Source: CAVZTA01 sp963778025 (lineage in GTDB: Bacteria; Chloroflexota; Limnocylindria; Limnocylindrales; CSP1-4). From it: a stretch of DNA of 64,000 bases. This document shows positions 17,524 to 26,136 of this stretch, one piece after another. Position 1 is the stretch's first letter. Every line of letters begins with the position of its first letter. The notes beneath the pieces are model-generated. The model was not told the DNA's origin, did no database searches, and saw only the letters and a program-made list of their open reading frames with translations. The stretch lies in assembly GCA_963778025.1 (NCBI GenBank), contig CAVZTA010000009.1, positions 1 to 64,000 on the forward strand, read 5' to 3'. Made by a program: the position numbers and the translations under genes.

Positions 17524-18336
17524 ATGACGACCGAGACGATCCACGAGCACGTCCGAGAGCACTACGCCGCGGCGGCCACGGTCGCGAAGGGTGGGTCCTG
17601 TTGCAGCGCTGACCCGTCCCAGATCGGTCCCGGCCTGTACTCGGCGCTGGAACAGGCGGACCTGCCGGAGGCGGCGGTGCTCGCCTCGCTGGGCTGCGGC
17701 AACCCGACCGCCGTTGCGGAGCTGCGCGAGGGTGAGCGCGTGCTCGACCTCGGGTCCGGCGGCGGGATCGACGTCCTGCTCTCCGCGAAGCGCGTCGGGC
17801 CGACGGGGCGCGTGTTCGGCCTCGACATGACCGACGAGATGCTGGCCCTGGCGCAGCGGAACGCCACCGAGGCGGGGGCGACGAACGTCGAGTTCCTGCG
17901 CGGGCACATCGAGGCCATCCCGTTGCCCGCCGCGTCGGTCGATGTCGTGATCTCGAATTGCGTGATCAACCTCGCGGCCGACAAGGCCGCGGTCTTCCGC
18001 GAGATCGCGCGGGTGCTCCGGCCGGGTGGCCGGATGGGCGTCACCGACATCGTCGCCGAGGACCGGCTGACGGCCGCCGAGCGCGAGGAGCGGGGCAGCT
18101 ACGTGGGCTGCATCGCGGGCGCGCTGTCGTTCTCGGAGTTCCGAGTGGGCCTCGAGACCGCGGGTCTCGTCGACGTGACGCTGACCCCGACGCATGACGT
18201 GGCTGACGGCATGGTCAGCGCCATCGTCCAGGCACGAAAGCCGTCCGACGTCCGACCGTTGATCGACCTCACCCCACGCCCCGCGTTGCCGCTGTCCGAT
18301 GCCGCATGCGGGTGCGGCGACGGCGCCTGCTGCTGA
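17524..18336 (+). CDS. arsM: Arsenite S-adenosylmethionine methyltransferase ArsM
   Basis: 270 residues. The class I methyltransferase core has VLDLGSGGGIDVLLSA and the motif GHIEAIPLP. ArsM-specific cysteines are visible: an N-terminal CC (KGGSCCSADP), SLGCGNP, the SNCVINLAADK cysteine and the SYVGCIAGALS cysteine, which together bind and methylate As(III). A Cys-rich tail (ACGCGDGACC) is a common extra arsenic-binding end. It converts arsenite to mono-, di- and trimethylated species, including volatile forms. It is probably controlled by the divergent ArsR. An ATG at 17482 in frame is possible but would lie on the -10 element. Confidence 0.92.
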   Translation: MTTETIHEHVREHYAAAATVAKGGSCCSADPSQIGPGLYSALEQADLPEAAVLASLGCGNPTAVAELREGERVLDLGSGGGIDVLLSAKRVGPTGRVFGLDMTDEMLALAQRNATEAGATNVEFLRGHIEAIPLPAASVDVVISNCVINLAADKAAVFREIARVLRPGGRMGVTDIVAEDRLTAAEREERGSYVGCIAGALSFSEFRVGLETAGLVDVTLTPTHDVADGMVSAIVQARKPSDVRPLIDLTPRPALPLSDAACGCGDGACC

Positions 18337-18417
18337 GGCACGCCGCCGGGGATCGCTTCGCGGATCACGGGTCGCCATCGCTCGTGCGGCAAGCACGCGC
18401 CGGTACGATGCCGACCC

Positions 18418-19563
18418 ATGGTCCGGCCGATGGTTCCCGAGGACGACCTCTATGCCCGGCTCGAGCTGCCGATCGACGCCAGCGCCGAGGCCATCGAGAT
18501 CGCCTGGCGGTCGCTCCTCCGTCGGCATCACCCCGATGTGGCGGGCGCCGGCGGTGTCGCCGCCGACGCCGCCCTGGAGCGGACCAAGCGCATCAACGTC
18601 GCCCACGACTGGCTGAGCGACCCCGAGCTCCGCGCCCGCTACGACCGCGAGGCACTCGGACCCCGCATCCGCAGCCGCTCAGCGGCGAGCGGCCGGGCAT
18701 CGACCGCGTGGGCGACCACCGCACGCGACGCCCCGCCTCCTGCTCCGCCGAGACCGAGACCCCGCCGTGTCCTCGAGGCCGACCCGGCCCTGCGCGTCCC
18801 CGCGTTCCTGGACCGCGTCGCCCGCCTGACCACCGACGAGCTCGACCGGCTGTCGATGGCGCAGCGCCAGCCCATCGCCTTCGCCGCGACCATCCGGCGC
18901 TTCGTGCCCCCGGCGCTGTCGACCGAGCTGGAGCGCGTCGAGATGGCGCTGTCACAGCTCGTCGCACCGGGACGCTGGTCGGATCTCGCGATCCGCGAGG
19001 CGCTCATCGGCGTCGCGGCGGAGCTCGTGCTGGGCCCGTTCCTCGACGAGAACCTCACCGCCGCGTTCCGGGGTCGCGCGCGTGACCGGCTGATCCGCGC
19101 GTGGGAGGCATCACTCGATCAGCCACGGTACGGCCCCAATACGGCCGAGGTGCTCGCACTGCGCGACCGTGCGGGCCGCCTCACGCCGGCCGAGGCCGGA
19201 CGGTTCGTGCGCGCTTCCGCGAGCGTGCGCGCCGCGGACCGCCCATGGCCGCCGACGCTCGATGTCGAGGAGCACGAGGGCCTCCGCATCTCGGCCGCGC
19301 TCGCGGACCACGACCTGGCGGCCGCGCCGCCGCTCGCAGGCGTCAGTCCGGCGACCGCGACTCGCGCGCGCAACCTCCTCGGTCGGATCGGCCACGTCAG
19401 CGCGCTGCGGCATGCGCTGGGGCCGGCGACGGTGAGCGCCGTCCTCGCTCCGTGGCGGGCGGCGATCGCGACCCCCATGGCCGGCGACGAGACCGGGGGC
19501 GGCGACGAGCGGGTGGGTGTTCGGCACGGCCGTGGACCACGCGTCCGTCGTCAGGTCGGCTGA
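18418..19563 (+). CDS. J-domain protein with uncharacterised helical C-terminus
   Basis: 381 residues. The N-terminal J domain (DLYARLELPIDASAEAIEIA, HPD in LLRRHHPDVAGAG) is followed by a Pro/Arg linker and about 250 mostly helical residues with no family I recognise (FLDRVARLTTDELDRLSMAQ; LIGVAAELVLGPFLDENLTA). Unlike the J protein at 3.3 kb it has no membrane helices, so it is likely a cytosolic DnaK co-chaperone with a dedicated client. It is 18 bases upstream of the histidine kinase gene on the same strand. Confidence 0.75.
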   Translation: MVRPMVPEDDLYARLELPIDASAEAIEIAWRSLLRRHHPDVAGAGGVAADAALERTKRINVAHDWLSDPELRARYDREALGPRIRSRSAASGRASTAWATTARDAPPPAPPRPRPRRVLEADPALRVPAFLDRVARLTTDELDRLSMAQRQPIAFAATIRRFVPPALSTELERVEMALSQLVAPGRWSDLAIREALIGVAAELVLGPFLDENLTAAFRGRARDRLIRAWEASLDQPRYGPNTAEVLALRDRAGRLTPAEAGRFVRASASVRAADRPWPPTLDVEEHEGLRISAALADHDLAAAPPLAGVSPATATRARNLLGRIGHVSALRHALGPATVSAVLAPWRAAIATPMAGDETGGGDERVGVRHGRGPRVRRQVG

Positions 19564-19580
19564 CATGCGATGCTCAGGCC

Positions 19581-20855
19581 GTGGGGTTCGAGCTCGTGCT
19601 CATCGTGGCGGTGGTGGTGCTGGTCGTCGCACTCGTCGTCGAGTCGCGGCGCGCGCGGCGCACGACCGACCACCTGCGGCAGGCCGCACAGGCGCTGGGC
19701 ACGACACCCGACGGGCCGTCCCTGGTCACCGCCGCCGAGAAGCTCCAGCTGCGGGCGGAGGGTCTCGAGACCCAGCTGACCACCGACACCGCTGACCTTG
19801 CGACGCTGGGCGAGGCGCTGCCCATCGGACTCGTGCGCTTCGCGACGGACGGCCGCGTCGATCTCGCGACGGCATCGGCGCACGCGCTCCTCGCGCGACC
19901 CGGCCGTTCCCTCCTCGGACGGAGCGTCATGGAGACGTTCGCGGACACGCGTGCCGACGCGCTCGTCGGAGCGGCGGCGTCGGGCGCGAATCCGTCCACG
20001 GCGCCCCTCGAGCTCATGCTGCGCGGACCGGGCACCCCGCTCCTGGCCCTTCGTGCGCGCCGGTCACCGTCGGGTGCGATCTGGGTCCTCATCGAGGATG
20101 TCACCGAGCTGCGAGGTCTCCAGCGGATCCGCGCGGAGTTCATCGACAACGTCTCGCACGAGCTTCGGACACCGCTGTCGACCGTGAGCCTGCTCGCGGA
20201 GACACTCGCCCGGGAGGCCGAGGCCGCCGACGTGCCGCCGAAGATGCGTGACCGGATCGGCAAGATCGAGGTCGAGATGGGCCATCTCGTGCAGATGGTC
20301 AACGAGCTGCTCGACCTGTCGCGGATCGAGGCCGGCACATCGCTCTCGATGGCCGAGGATGTCGACCTGGGCCGGCTCGCCGCGAGCTCGGCCGAGCGGC
20401 TGCGGCTGTTCGCCGAGCGGCAGGGCGTCACGCTGCACGTCGAGGTCGAGGCCGATCTGCCACGCGTCCGGGCGGACGAGGATCGCATCGGCCAGGTCTT
20501 CGTGAACCTCGTGCACAACGCGGTGAAGTTCAGCCCGGATGGCGGCGAGGTGATCGTCCGGGTTCGGCATGTCGACGACGTCCTCGCGGCGTCGGTCGAG
20601 GACCATGGCGTCGGCATCCCGCGGGCTGCCCAGGCTCGGATCTTCGAGCGCTTCTACAAGGCCGACCGGTCGCGCGCTCGACCCGCCGGCGGGGGCACCG
20701 GCCTGGGCCTGTCGATCGTGCGCCACATCGTCGAGCAGCACGGCGGCCGGGTCACGCTCCAGTCCGAGGAGGGGCGCGGGTCGACGTTCACGTTCACGAT
20801 CCCGCTCGCCGCACCGGCGGACATCCCGCCCGCGCTGTCCACCGCTGCTCGCTGA
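19581..20855 (+). CDS. SenX3/PhoR-like sensor histidine kinase
   Basis: About 424 residues from a GTG. One N-terminal transmembrane helix (FELVLIVAVVVLVVALVVES), a PAS-like domain (about 80-160), HisKA with the phospho-accepting His in NVSHELRTPLS (about residue 193), and the HATPase_c boxes NLVHNAVKFS (N), DHGVGIP (G1), IFERFYKADRSR (F) and GGTGLGLSI (G2). The absence of a periplasmic sensor loop and the single-TM plus PAS layout resemble SenX3/PhoR, which sense phosphate status through the Pst-PhoU complex. The likely partner is the regulator at 9.1 kb. Confidence 0.88.
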   Translation: MGFELVLIVAVVVLVVALVVESRRARRTTDHLRQAAQALGTTPDGPSLVTAAEKLQLRAEGLETQLTTDTADLATLGEALPIGLVRFATDGRVDLATASAHALLARPGRSLLGRSVMETFADTRADALVGAAASGANPSTAPLELMLRGPGTPLLALRARRSPSGAIWVLIEDVTELRGLQRIRAEFIDNVSHELRTPLSTVSLLAETLAREAEAADVPPKMRDRIGKIEVEMGHLVQMVNELLDLSRIEAGTSLSMAEDVDLGRLAASSAERLRLFAERQGVTLHVEVEADLPRVRADEDRIGQVFVNLVHNAVKFSPDGGEVIVRVRHVDDVLAASVEDHGVGIPRAAQARIFERFYKADRSRARPAGGGTGLGLSIVRHIVEQHGGRVTLQSEEGRGSTFTFTIPLAAPADIPPALSTAAR

Positions 20856-20865
20856 TCGGAGGCTC

Positions 20866-21612
20866 ATGGACCGGCTGCATGTCGCGACGCTCAACATCCT
20901 GAACCTCGCGGACCGGTGGTACGAACGCCTGCCGCTCCTGCTCGCGGACTTCGCGGCCCTCCAGCCCGACCTCATCGGGATGCAGGAGGTCGTGTACGTG
21001 ATGCAGCAGGACCGCGTGATCGGCGCAGCCGGGGATGGGCAGTACGCGGTCGTCCGTGGCTGGGCCGGCCGGCCCGAGTATGGCAACAGCCTGATGTCGA
21101 AGCTGCCGTTGGTGCCGACCGAGCTCGATCGGCTCGACCTCGGCATCGAGCGGTCGATCCATCGGGCGCGGTTCGAGCTCGCGGACGGCGGCTCGGTCGT
21201 GTTCGCGGTGACCCATCTCCACCATCTGCCGGCCGACCAGGCGGAGCGGCTGCAGCAGACGATCCGGCTGCTGGACTGGCTCGACGAGTCGCCCGAGGCC
21301 GATGCAGTGATCGTCGTCGGCGACTTCAACGCCAATCCGACGGAGCCGACGTACGCGCGGATGCTCGGGGCGGGATTCCGGTCGGCGTACCGGGAGGTGA
21401 ACGGAGCCGAGCCGGGCGTGACCTGGCCGACAGGCCTCCAGGCGCCGGCGATGGACCTCGATGGCGACCCGAGATGCCTCGACTACATCTGGATCCGGGG
21501 CTCGGTGCAGGTCGAGTCGGCGAAGCTCGCGTTCGACCGGCCGGCCGTCGACGACGAGACGCTCTTCCCGTCCGATCACTTCGGGCTCGAGGCCCGGCTC
21601 ACGATCGGGTGA
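20866..21612 (+). CDS. Endonuclease/exonuclease/phosphatase-family hydrolase
   Basis: 248 residues of the EEP fold: LHVATLNILNL (metal-binding Asn), DLIGMQEV (catalytic Glu), VVGDFNANPTEPTY (Asp/Asn pair) and FPSDHFGL (S-D-H). These coordinate a divalent metal for phosphodiester or phosphomonoester hydrolysis. Substrates in this fold range from DNA to phospholipids and sugar phosphates and cannot be told here. A CGGAGG site lies 6-7 bases upstream of the ATG. It is followed by a GDPD gene, a neighbour that also cleaves phosphodiesters. Confidence 0.85.
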   Translation: MDRLHVATLNILNLADRWYERLPLLLADFAALQPDLIGMQEVVYVMQQDRVIGAAGDGQYAVVRGWAGRPEYGNSLMSKLPLVPTELDRLDLGIERSIHRARFELADGGSVVFAVTHLHHLPADQAERLQQTIRLLDWLDESPEADAVIVVGDFNANPTEPTYARMLGAGFRSAYREVNGAEPGVTWPTGLQAPAMDLDGDPRCLDYIWIRGSVQVESAKLAFDRPAVDDETLFPSDHFGLEARLTIG

Positions 21613-21630
21613 CCCCCGCGACGCCCGCGT

Positions 21631-21649
21631 CGTTCGGTCGTGCCGAACG
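21631..21649 (+). terminator. Small hairpin between the EEP and GDPD genes
   Basis: CGTTCGG and CCGAACG form a perfect 7-bp stem with a TCGTG loop, 18 bases after the EEP stop. No U-tract follows; it could be a weak terminator or lie in the leader of the next gene. Confidence 0.3.
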
Positions 21650-21689
21650 GATCCCCGCGCTCGGCCGGGCCGAACACCGGCGTCGGCGG

Positions 21690-22361
21690 ATGACGACGCT
21701 CCGACTCGCGCATCGCGGCGACTGGCGGTACGCGCCCGAGAACACGATCCGAGCTCTGGAGCTGGCACTCGATCTGCCGTCGTGTGATGGGCTCGAGTTC
21801 GACGTCCGGATGTCGCGCGACGGCGTTCCCGTGCTCCTCCACGACCTGACGCTGACGCGCGTGCAGGGCGTGCCCGATGCCGTCGACTCCCTGGACGCCG
21901 AGGCCCTCGCCGAGTTCGGCGTGCCATCGCTATCGGACGTCCTGGCCGCGATCGACGACAGCCGTCCCGACGCATTCCTCGATGTCGAGCTCAAGGCGAC
22001 GGACCACGGTGCGCCGACCGCCGAGGTCCTGCTCGCGTCACGCGGTCCGGCACCGCACGATGCGATCGTGTCCTCGTTCGAGCCGGCGACCCTCGACGCG
22101 ATGCGCGACCTGTTGCCGCGGTGGGGCCGCTGGCTGAACGTGCAGGCGTTGTCGTCGGCGACGATCCGCCAGGCGATCGACCTCGGTTGCACCGGGATCA
22201 GCGCGCGCCACGGCTCGATCGATCACGCCACGTTCGCCGAGGCCACCGAGGCCGGCCTGGACGTCGCGGGCTGGACGGTCCGCGACCTCGGAACGTGGCA
22301 GCGGCTCGCCGCGCTCGGGGTACGAGCCGTGTGTGTCGAAGCCGAGGCGCTCGCCGGCTGA
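21690..22361 (+). CDS. Glycerophosphodiester phosphodiesterase
   Basis: 223 residues of the GDPD TIM-barrel family. The catalytic N-terminus is LAHRGDWRYAPENT (H-R-G ... E-N-T), followed by GLEFDVRMSRDGVPVLLHDLTLTR with the E-x-D metal pair and catalytic His. DVELKA and VNVQAL-type strands and a terminal WTVRD complete the barrel. It hydrolyses glycerophosphodiesters to glycerol-3-phosphate and an alcohol, a phosphate-scavenging step consistent with the Pho theme here. A GTG at 21609 overlapping the upstream stop would add 27 residues. Confidence 0.88.
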   Translation: MTTLRLAHRGDWRYAPENTIRALELALDLPSCDGLEFDVRMSRDGVPVLLHDLTLTRVQGVPDAVDSLDAEALAEFGVPSLSDVLAAIDDSRPDAFLDVELKATDHGAPTAEVLLASRGPAPHDAIVSSFEPATLDAMRDLLPRWGRWLNVQALSSATIRQAIDLGCTGISARHGSIDHATFAEATEAGLDVAGWTVRDLGTWQRLAALGVRAVCVEAEALAG

Positions 22362-22463
22362 CCGCCTCGCGGACGTTGCGACTCGCGGCATGAACCGGCA
22401 GGGTGCGGCGGCGAACGGCGATGGGGCACGATGCGTCGAGTCGCATCGGTCGGAGGGATGACG

Positions 22464-23693
22464 ATGGGCCAGGACGATCGCGCGGATCTCGTCGTCATCG
22501 GAGCGGGCACGATCGGCGGCTGGGCGTCGGTGTTCGCAGCCGAGGATGGTCTCAAGGTCGTCACCCTCGAGCGCGGCCTGGTGGGGCAGGGGGCCAGCTC
22601 GCGCGCAGCCGGCATCGTCCGCGCGCAGGGCGGCACGCCGCCGACCGTCGCGCTCGGTCGCTGGTCGATCGACTTCTACCGCGGACAGCACGCCCGCTAC
22701 GGCATCGACTCCGGCTTCCGTGAGCTGGGCTACCTGATCCTCGCGGTCACCGACGACGACGTCCGAGCCGCTCGCGAGCGGATCGCCATGCAGCACGCTG
22801 AAGGCCTCGATGTCCGATGGGTCGACGCGACCGAGGTCCCCGGCCTGACCGGCGGCACGATGGTCGCCGAGGGTCATCGAGGCGGCACGTACCGCGACGG
22901 CGACGGCCACATCGACCCGCCGCGCAACGTGCTCGCCTACACCGCCGCGATGCGTCAGCTCGGTGTGGACCTGCGCGAGCGCACCCCGGCGACGGGCTTC
23001 CGGTTCGAACGGACCGCCGACGGCCGGCGCCGCGTCACCGGCGTCGAGACGCACGACGGCACGATCAGCGCCGATCGCGTGCTGCTCACCGGCGGGCCGA
23101 CCCTCCGCGCCGTCGGCGAGCTGGCGGGCCTGCGCATCCCGGTCGGCGCGGTCCGCCACACCGTCGTCGTCAGCGAGCCCCACGAGGCATTCGACCAGCC
23201 GCAGCCGATGGTCTTCGACATCGGCGCGGGGCTGTACTGGCGGCTCGAGGAGGGTGGGCTGCTGTGGGGCTTCAGCAACGAGGCTGACCCGCCGGGGATC
23301 GCACGCGAGATCGACTGGCCGTTCGTCGAGCGCATGCGCGAGCGCCTGGCCTCGTTCGTCCCGGTCACGCGGGACCTCGCGATCCGCAAGATCTGGGCCG
23401 CGACGATCGACTACACGCCGGACCACCTGCCGATCCTGGGCCCGGCGACGGAGCCCGATGGGGCGGTGATCGAGGGTCTCTCGGTCGCCTCCGCGGGCGG
23501 CCACGGGATGATGTGGGGCCCGGGTGTGGCGCGCGCGGCGGCCGATATCGTGCAGCGCGGCCGCACGGACCTCGTCGACGCGACGGATCTCGGGCTCGAT
23601 CGCTTCGACGAGCAGGGCCGCTCGCGCCTCGCCACCGACCCGATCGCGCTGCCGTTCCCCGTCGACGCGGCGCCGGTCAGCGCTCCGGGATGA
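22464..23693 (+). CDS. FAD-dependent oxidoreductase of the DAO (sarcosine/glycine oxidase-like) family
   Basis: 409 residues. The FAD-binding Rossmann motif is VVIGAGTIGGWASVFAAEDG, then LERGLVGQGASSRAAGIVRAQGG, where a family His/Arg contacts FAD. The second half has the DAO fold (RILWTGG-like DRVLLTGGPTLRAVGELAG) and the C-terminal TPDHLPILGPA ... SAGGHGMMWGPGVA, diagnostic of sarcosine-oxidase/glycine-oxidase-type enzymes. The substrate is a secondary or N-methyl amine by analogy. GGAGG (22452-22456) is 7 bases from the ATG at 22464 but only 1 from that at 22458, which decides the start. Confidence 0.85.
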   Translation: MGQDDRADLVVIGAGTIGGWASVFAAEDGLKVVTLERGLVGQGASSRAAGIVRAQGGTPPTVALGRWSIDFYRGQHARYGIDSGFRELGYLILAVTDDDVRAARERIAMQHAEGLDVRWVDATEVPGLTGGTMVAEGHRGGTYRDGDGHIDPPRNVLAYTAAMRQLGVDLRERTPATGFRFERTADGRRRVTGVETHDGTISADRVLLTGGPTLRAVGELAGLRIPVGAVRHTVVVSEPHEAFDQPQPMVFDIGAGLYWRLEEGGLLWGFSNEADPPGIAREIDWPFVERMRERLASFVPVTRDLAIRKIWAATIDYTPDHLPILGPATEPDGAVIEGLSVASAGGHGMMWGPGVARAAADIVQRGRTDLVDATDLGLDRFDEQGRSRLATDPIALPFPVDAAPVSAPG

Positions 23694-24166
23694 GGTCCGG
23701 GCGGGAGCAAGTAGCGAAGCTGGCCGCGACCGCTGCCGAACGGGTGGCCGACGTCGACCCGGGCGTAGGCGCCCTTCCGCATCGGCAGCATCCCGAGGCC
23801 GATCAGCTCGCCGAGCAGCTCGCTGAAGTCCGGATCATGGCCGACGAGGCACGGACGATCGGGGTCGCCGGCATCCCGGACGATCGCATCGATCGTCGCC
23901 AGGTCGAGCGGGGACGCCAGTCGCGAGTCCTCGACGGTCTTCACCTTGCCGCCCATCGCCGTCGCCACGCCCTGGGCCGTCTCCACCGCCCGGACCTTGG
24001 GCGAGGTGATGAACACGTCGGGCTGATCGTCGAGGCTGGCGAGCAGGCGACCGAGGCGGGCGGCCTGGTGGCGGCCCTTGTCGGACAGCGGCCGCTCGGC
24101 GTCGGCGCCCGTCCACTTCTCGGGATCGCCCGCGTGCGCGTGGCGCAGGAATTGAAGCTCCGTCAT
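23677..24166 (-). CDS. SixA-like phosphohistidine phosphatase, frameshifted at the end
   Basis: About 163 residues of the histidine phosphatase superfamily. The catalytic His is in the R-H-A motif LQFLRHAHAGDPEKWTGADAE, then PLSDKGRHQAARLGR, with VFITSPKVRAVETAQ and the second His in CLVGHDPDFSELL. SixA-type proteins dephosphorylate phosphohistidine or small phosphate esters. Near 23699 an extra G displaces the frame; corrected, the product ends LLPPDLIPER and stops at 23677-23679. Uncorrected, it runs 250 bases antisense to the FAD gene. The corrected end still overlaps that gene's stop by 17 bases. Confidence 0.8.
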
Positions 24167-24200
24167 GTCGTGAGGATAGGCGGGTGACCGCGCCGGTGCG

Positions 24201-24429
24201 TCAGTCGTCCGTGGCGAGCAGCACGTCGGTCGACTTCACGATCACGGTCACCTTCTTGCCGGGAACGAGTCCGAGCCGTCGCGCCGACTCGCGGTGATGG
24301 CGGCGACCATCTCGTGCCCGCCGTCGACGTCACCGACACCTCGGCCATGACCTGGCCCTCCGGACTCCGAGCGCTGATCCGCACCGACGCTCCTCGTGCT
24401 GCCTTCGGGTCGTCCGACGCGCGACTCAC
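24201..24429 (-). CDS. Mop/TOBE-domain molybdate-binding protein, disrupted
   Basis: Short TOBE/Mop domain. The pieces VRISARSPEGQVMAEVSV, then DGGHEMVAAIT, then GLVPGKKVTVIVKSTDV are consecutive parts of one molbindin-like domain but lie in different frames, with breaks near 24330 and 24290. It may be a real pseudogene or carry two sequencing indels. TOBE domains bind molybdate or tungstate. It overlaps modB by ATGA and is the last gene of the molybdate operon. Confidence 0.6.
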
Positions 24430-25271
24430 GCGCCTCGGAGGTCCAGGATCCGTCCCCAGCGAAGCAACCGGACCGCCACGAGCACGCCGAACGCCGCCAG
24501 GACGAGCATCGTCGCCGCCGCGATGGCCGCGTCGAGCTCGCCGCCCTGGAATTCACCATAGACCAGCAGCGGCAACGTCTGCGTTCGCCCGGCGACATTG
24601 CCCGCGAACATGATGGTCGCGCCGAATTCGCCGAGCGCACGAGCCCAGGTCAGCACGAGCCCGGCGGCAAGGGCCGTCGCCGCGAGCGGGATGGTGATCG
24701 CCCGGAAGACCTGCCGTTCAGAGCCGCCATCGACGCGTGCGGCGTCCTCGAGGTCACGGTCCACGGTGGCGAAACCGGTCCGCGCCGAGCGGATGAAGAA
24801 CGGCGCCGACACGAACGTCTGCGCCAGGATCACCGCCGCCGTCGTGAATGGGATGGTCAGTCCGAGCATCGAGAGCGGCTCGCCAAGCAGGCCGCGCCGC
24901 CCGAACGCCAGCAGCAGTGCGAGTCCGGCGACCGACGGCGGCAGCACGATGGGCAGATCGACGAGCGTCTCGACGATCGTCTGACCGCGGAACGAGCGTC
25001 GGGCGAGCACATACGCGAGCGGCAGCCCGAGTCCGACGCTCAGGACGAGGCTCGCCGAGGTGGTCACCAGGCTCAGCACGAGGGCGTCGATGACCTCGGT
25101 CAGCCCAGCGGCATCCACAAGCGCGCCGCCGGCGACGGCCCGCACCACGAGGACGAGGATCGGCAGCCCGAGCGTCAGGACGGCGAGGGCCGCCACGACC
25201 CGGACGGGCAGGTCCGAGGCGATCCCCACGGGCGATGTCTTGGCGCGGGCCGCCACCGCCCCGGCGGTCAT
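24426..25271 (-). CDS. modB: Molybdate ABC transporter permease ModB
   Basis: About 281 residues with five to six membrane helices. The EAA loop that docks the ATPase reads EDAARVDGGSERQVFRAITIP; LDLPIVLPPSVAGLALLLAFG and RALGEFGATIMFAGN are hallmark ModB/CysT segments. It forms the channel for molybdate or tungstate import together with ModA, four bases upstream. No ModC ATPase gene lies in the operon or the window. Confidence 0.88.
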   Translation of the reverse strand: MTAGAVAARAKTSPVGIASDLPVRVVAALAVLTLGLPILVLVVRAVAGGALVDAAGLTEVIDALVLSLVTTSASLVLSVGLGLPLAYVLARRSFRGQTIVETLVDLPIVLPPSVAGLALLLAFGRRGLLGEPLSMLGLTIPFTTAAVILAQTFVSAPFFIRSARTGFATVDRDLEDAARVDGGSERQVFRAITIPLAATALAAGLVLTWARALGEFGATIMFAGNVAGRTQTLPLLVYGEFQGGELDAAIAAATMLVLAAFGVLVAVRLLRWGRILDLRGA

Positions 25272-25275
25272 CGAC

Positions 25276-26136
25276 TCACGAGGGCGCGGTGAACCCGAAC
25301 GAGGCCAGGATCGCCTGGCCGTCGGGACCCGCGAGCCAGTCGAGGAACGCCTTGGCGGCGTCCTGGTCCGGGGAGGCCTTGACGACCACGCCGCCGTACG
25401 TCGCCGGCACGTTCGCCGATCCGGGCACGTCAAGGGGCGCGACCTTGTCCGAGGATCTCGCGTCCGTCACGTAGACGATCCCGGCATCGCCCTCGCCCAG
25501 CTCGATCTTGTTGACGACGCCCGCGACGTTCTCCTCCTTGGAGGCGATGTTGTTCGCATAGGCCGCGGCGAAGTCGGTCGGATAGCCGGTCTCCTTGGCC
25601 AGGTTGGCGACGAGCTGGGTGGCGTACTTCGTGATCGGCACCTTGTCATCGGCGGCGATGATCTTGACTCCGGGCTTGGCAAGGTCCTTGGGAGACGTGA
25701 TGCCCGCGGGGTTGTCCGACGGCGTGATGATCACGAGGTGGTTGCCCGCGAACGGCGTGACGTCGCCGCTGGCGAACCCGCCGTCCACGAGCTTCTGCGG
25801 GTTGGTCGTATCGGCCGACAGGAAGACGTCGGCCGGCGCACCCTGCTCGATCTTGGTCTCGAGCGCGGATGACGAGTCGGTCGAGACCGTCAACGTCGTG
25901 CCCGGATCCGCCGCTTCGTAGGCTTCCTTGACCTTTGCAAGTGCCGCTTTCAGCGAGGCGGCCCCGTAGATCTCGAGGTCGGCGGCCGCGGTACCGGAAG
26001 GCGGAGCAGCGCTGGACGCCGCGGCAGCCGACGAGGGGGCCGTCGATGGCGCGGCGGTCGACGCGCCGGAGGAGCCTGAACAGGCGACGAGCGACGCGGC
26101 GACCACCGCCACCCCGAGCCATCGACGGGCATCCAT
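25276..26136 (-). CDS. modA: Molybdate-binding lipoprotein ModA
   Basis: 286 residues. A signal peptide with lipobox (VVAASLVACSGSS, lipid on Cys19) is followed by a Ser/Ala/Pro linker. The mature domain has LEIYGAASLKAALAKVKEAYE, SSALETKIEQGAPADVFLSAD and GIVYVTDARSS, the ModA pattern for binding tetrahedral MoO4/WO4. It is tethered outside the cytoplasmic membrane and delivers the anion to ModB. The start overlaps the stop of the upstream regulator (ATGA). Confidence 0.9.
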   Translation of the reverse strand: MDARRWLGVAVVAASLVACSGSSGASTAAPSTAPSSAAAASSAAPPSGTAAADLEIYGAASLKAALAKVKEAYEAADPGTTLTVSTDSSSALETKIEQGAPADVFLSADTTNPQKLVDGGFASGDVTPFAGNHLVIITPSDNPAGITSPKDLAKPGVKIIAADDKVPITKYATQLVANLAKETGYPTDFAAAYANNIASKEENVAGVVNKIELGEGDAGIVYVTDARSSDKVAPLDVPGSANVPATYGGVVVKASPDQDAAKAFLDWLAGPDGQAILASFGFTAPS

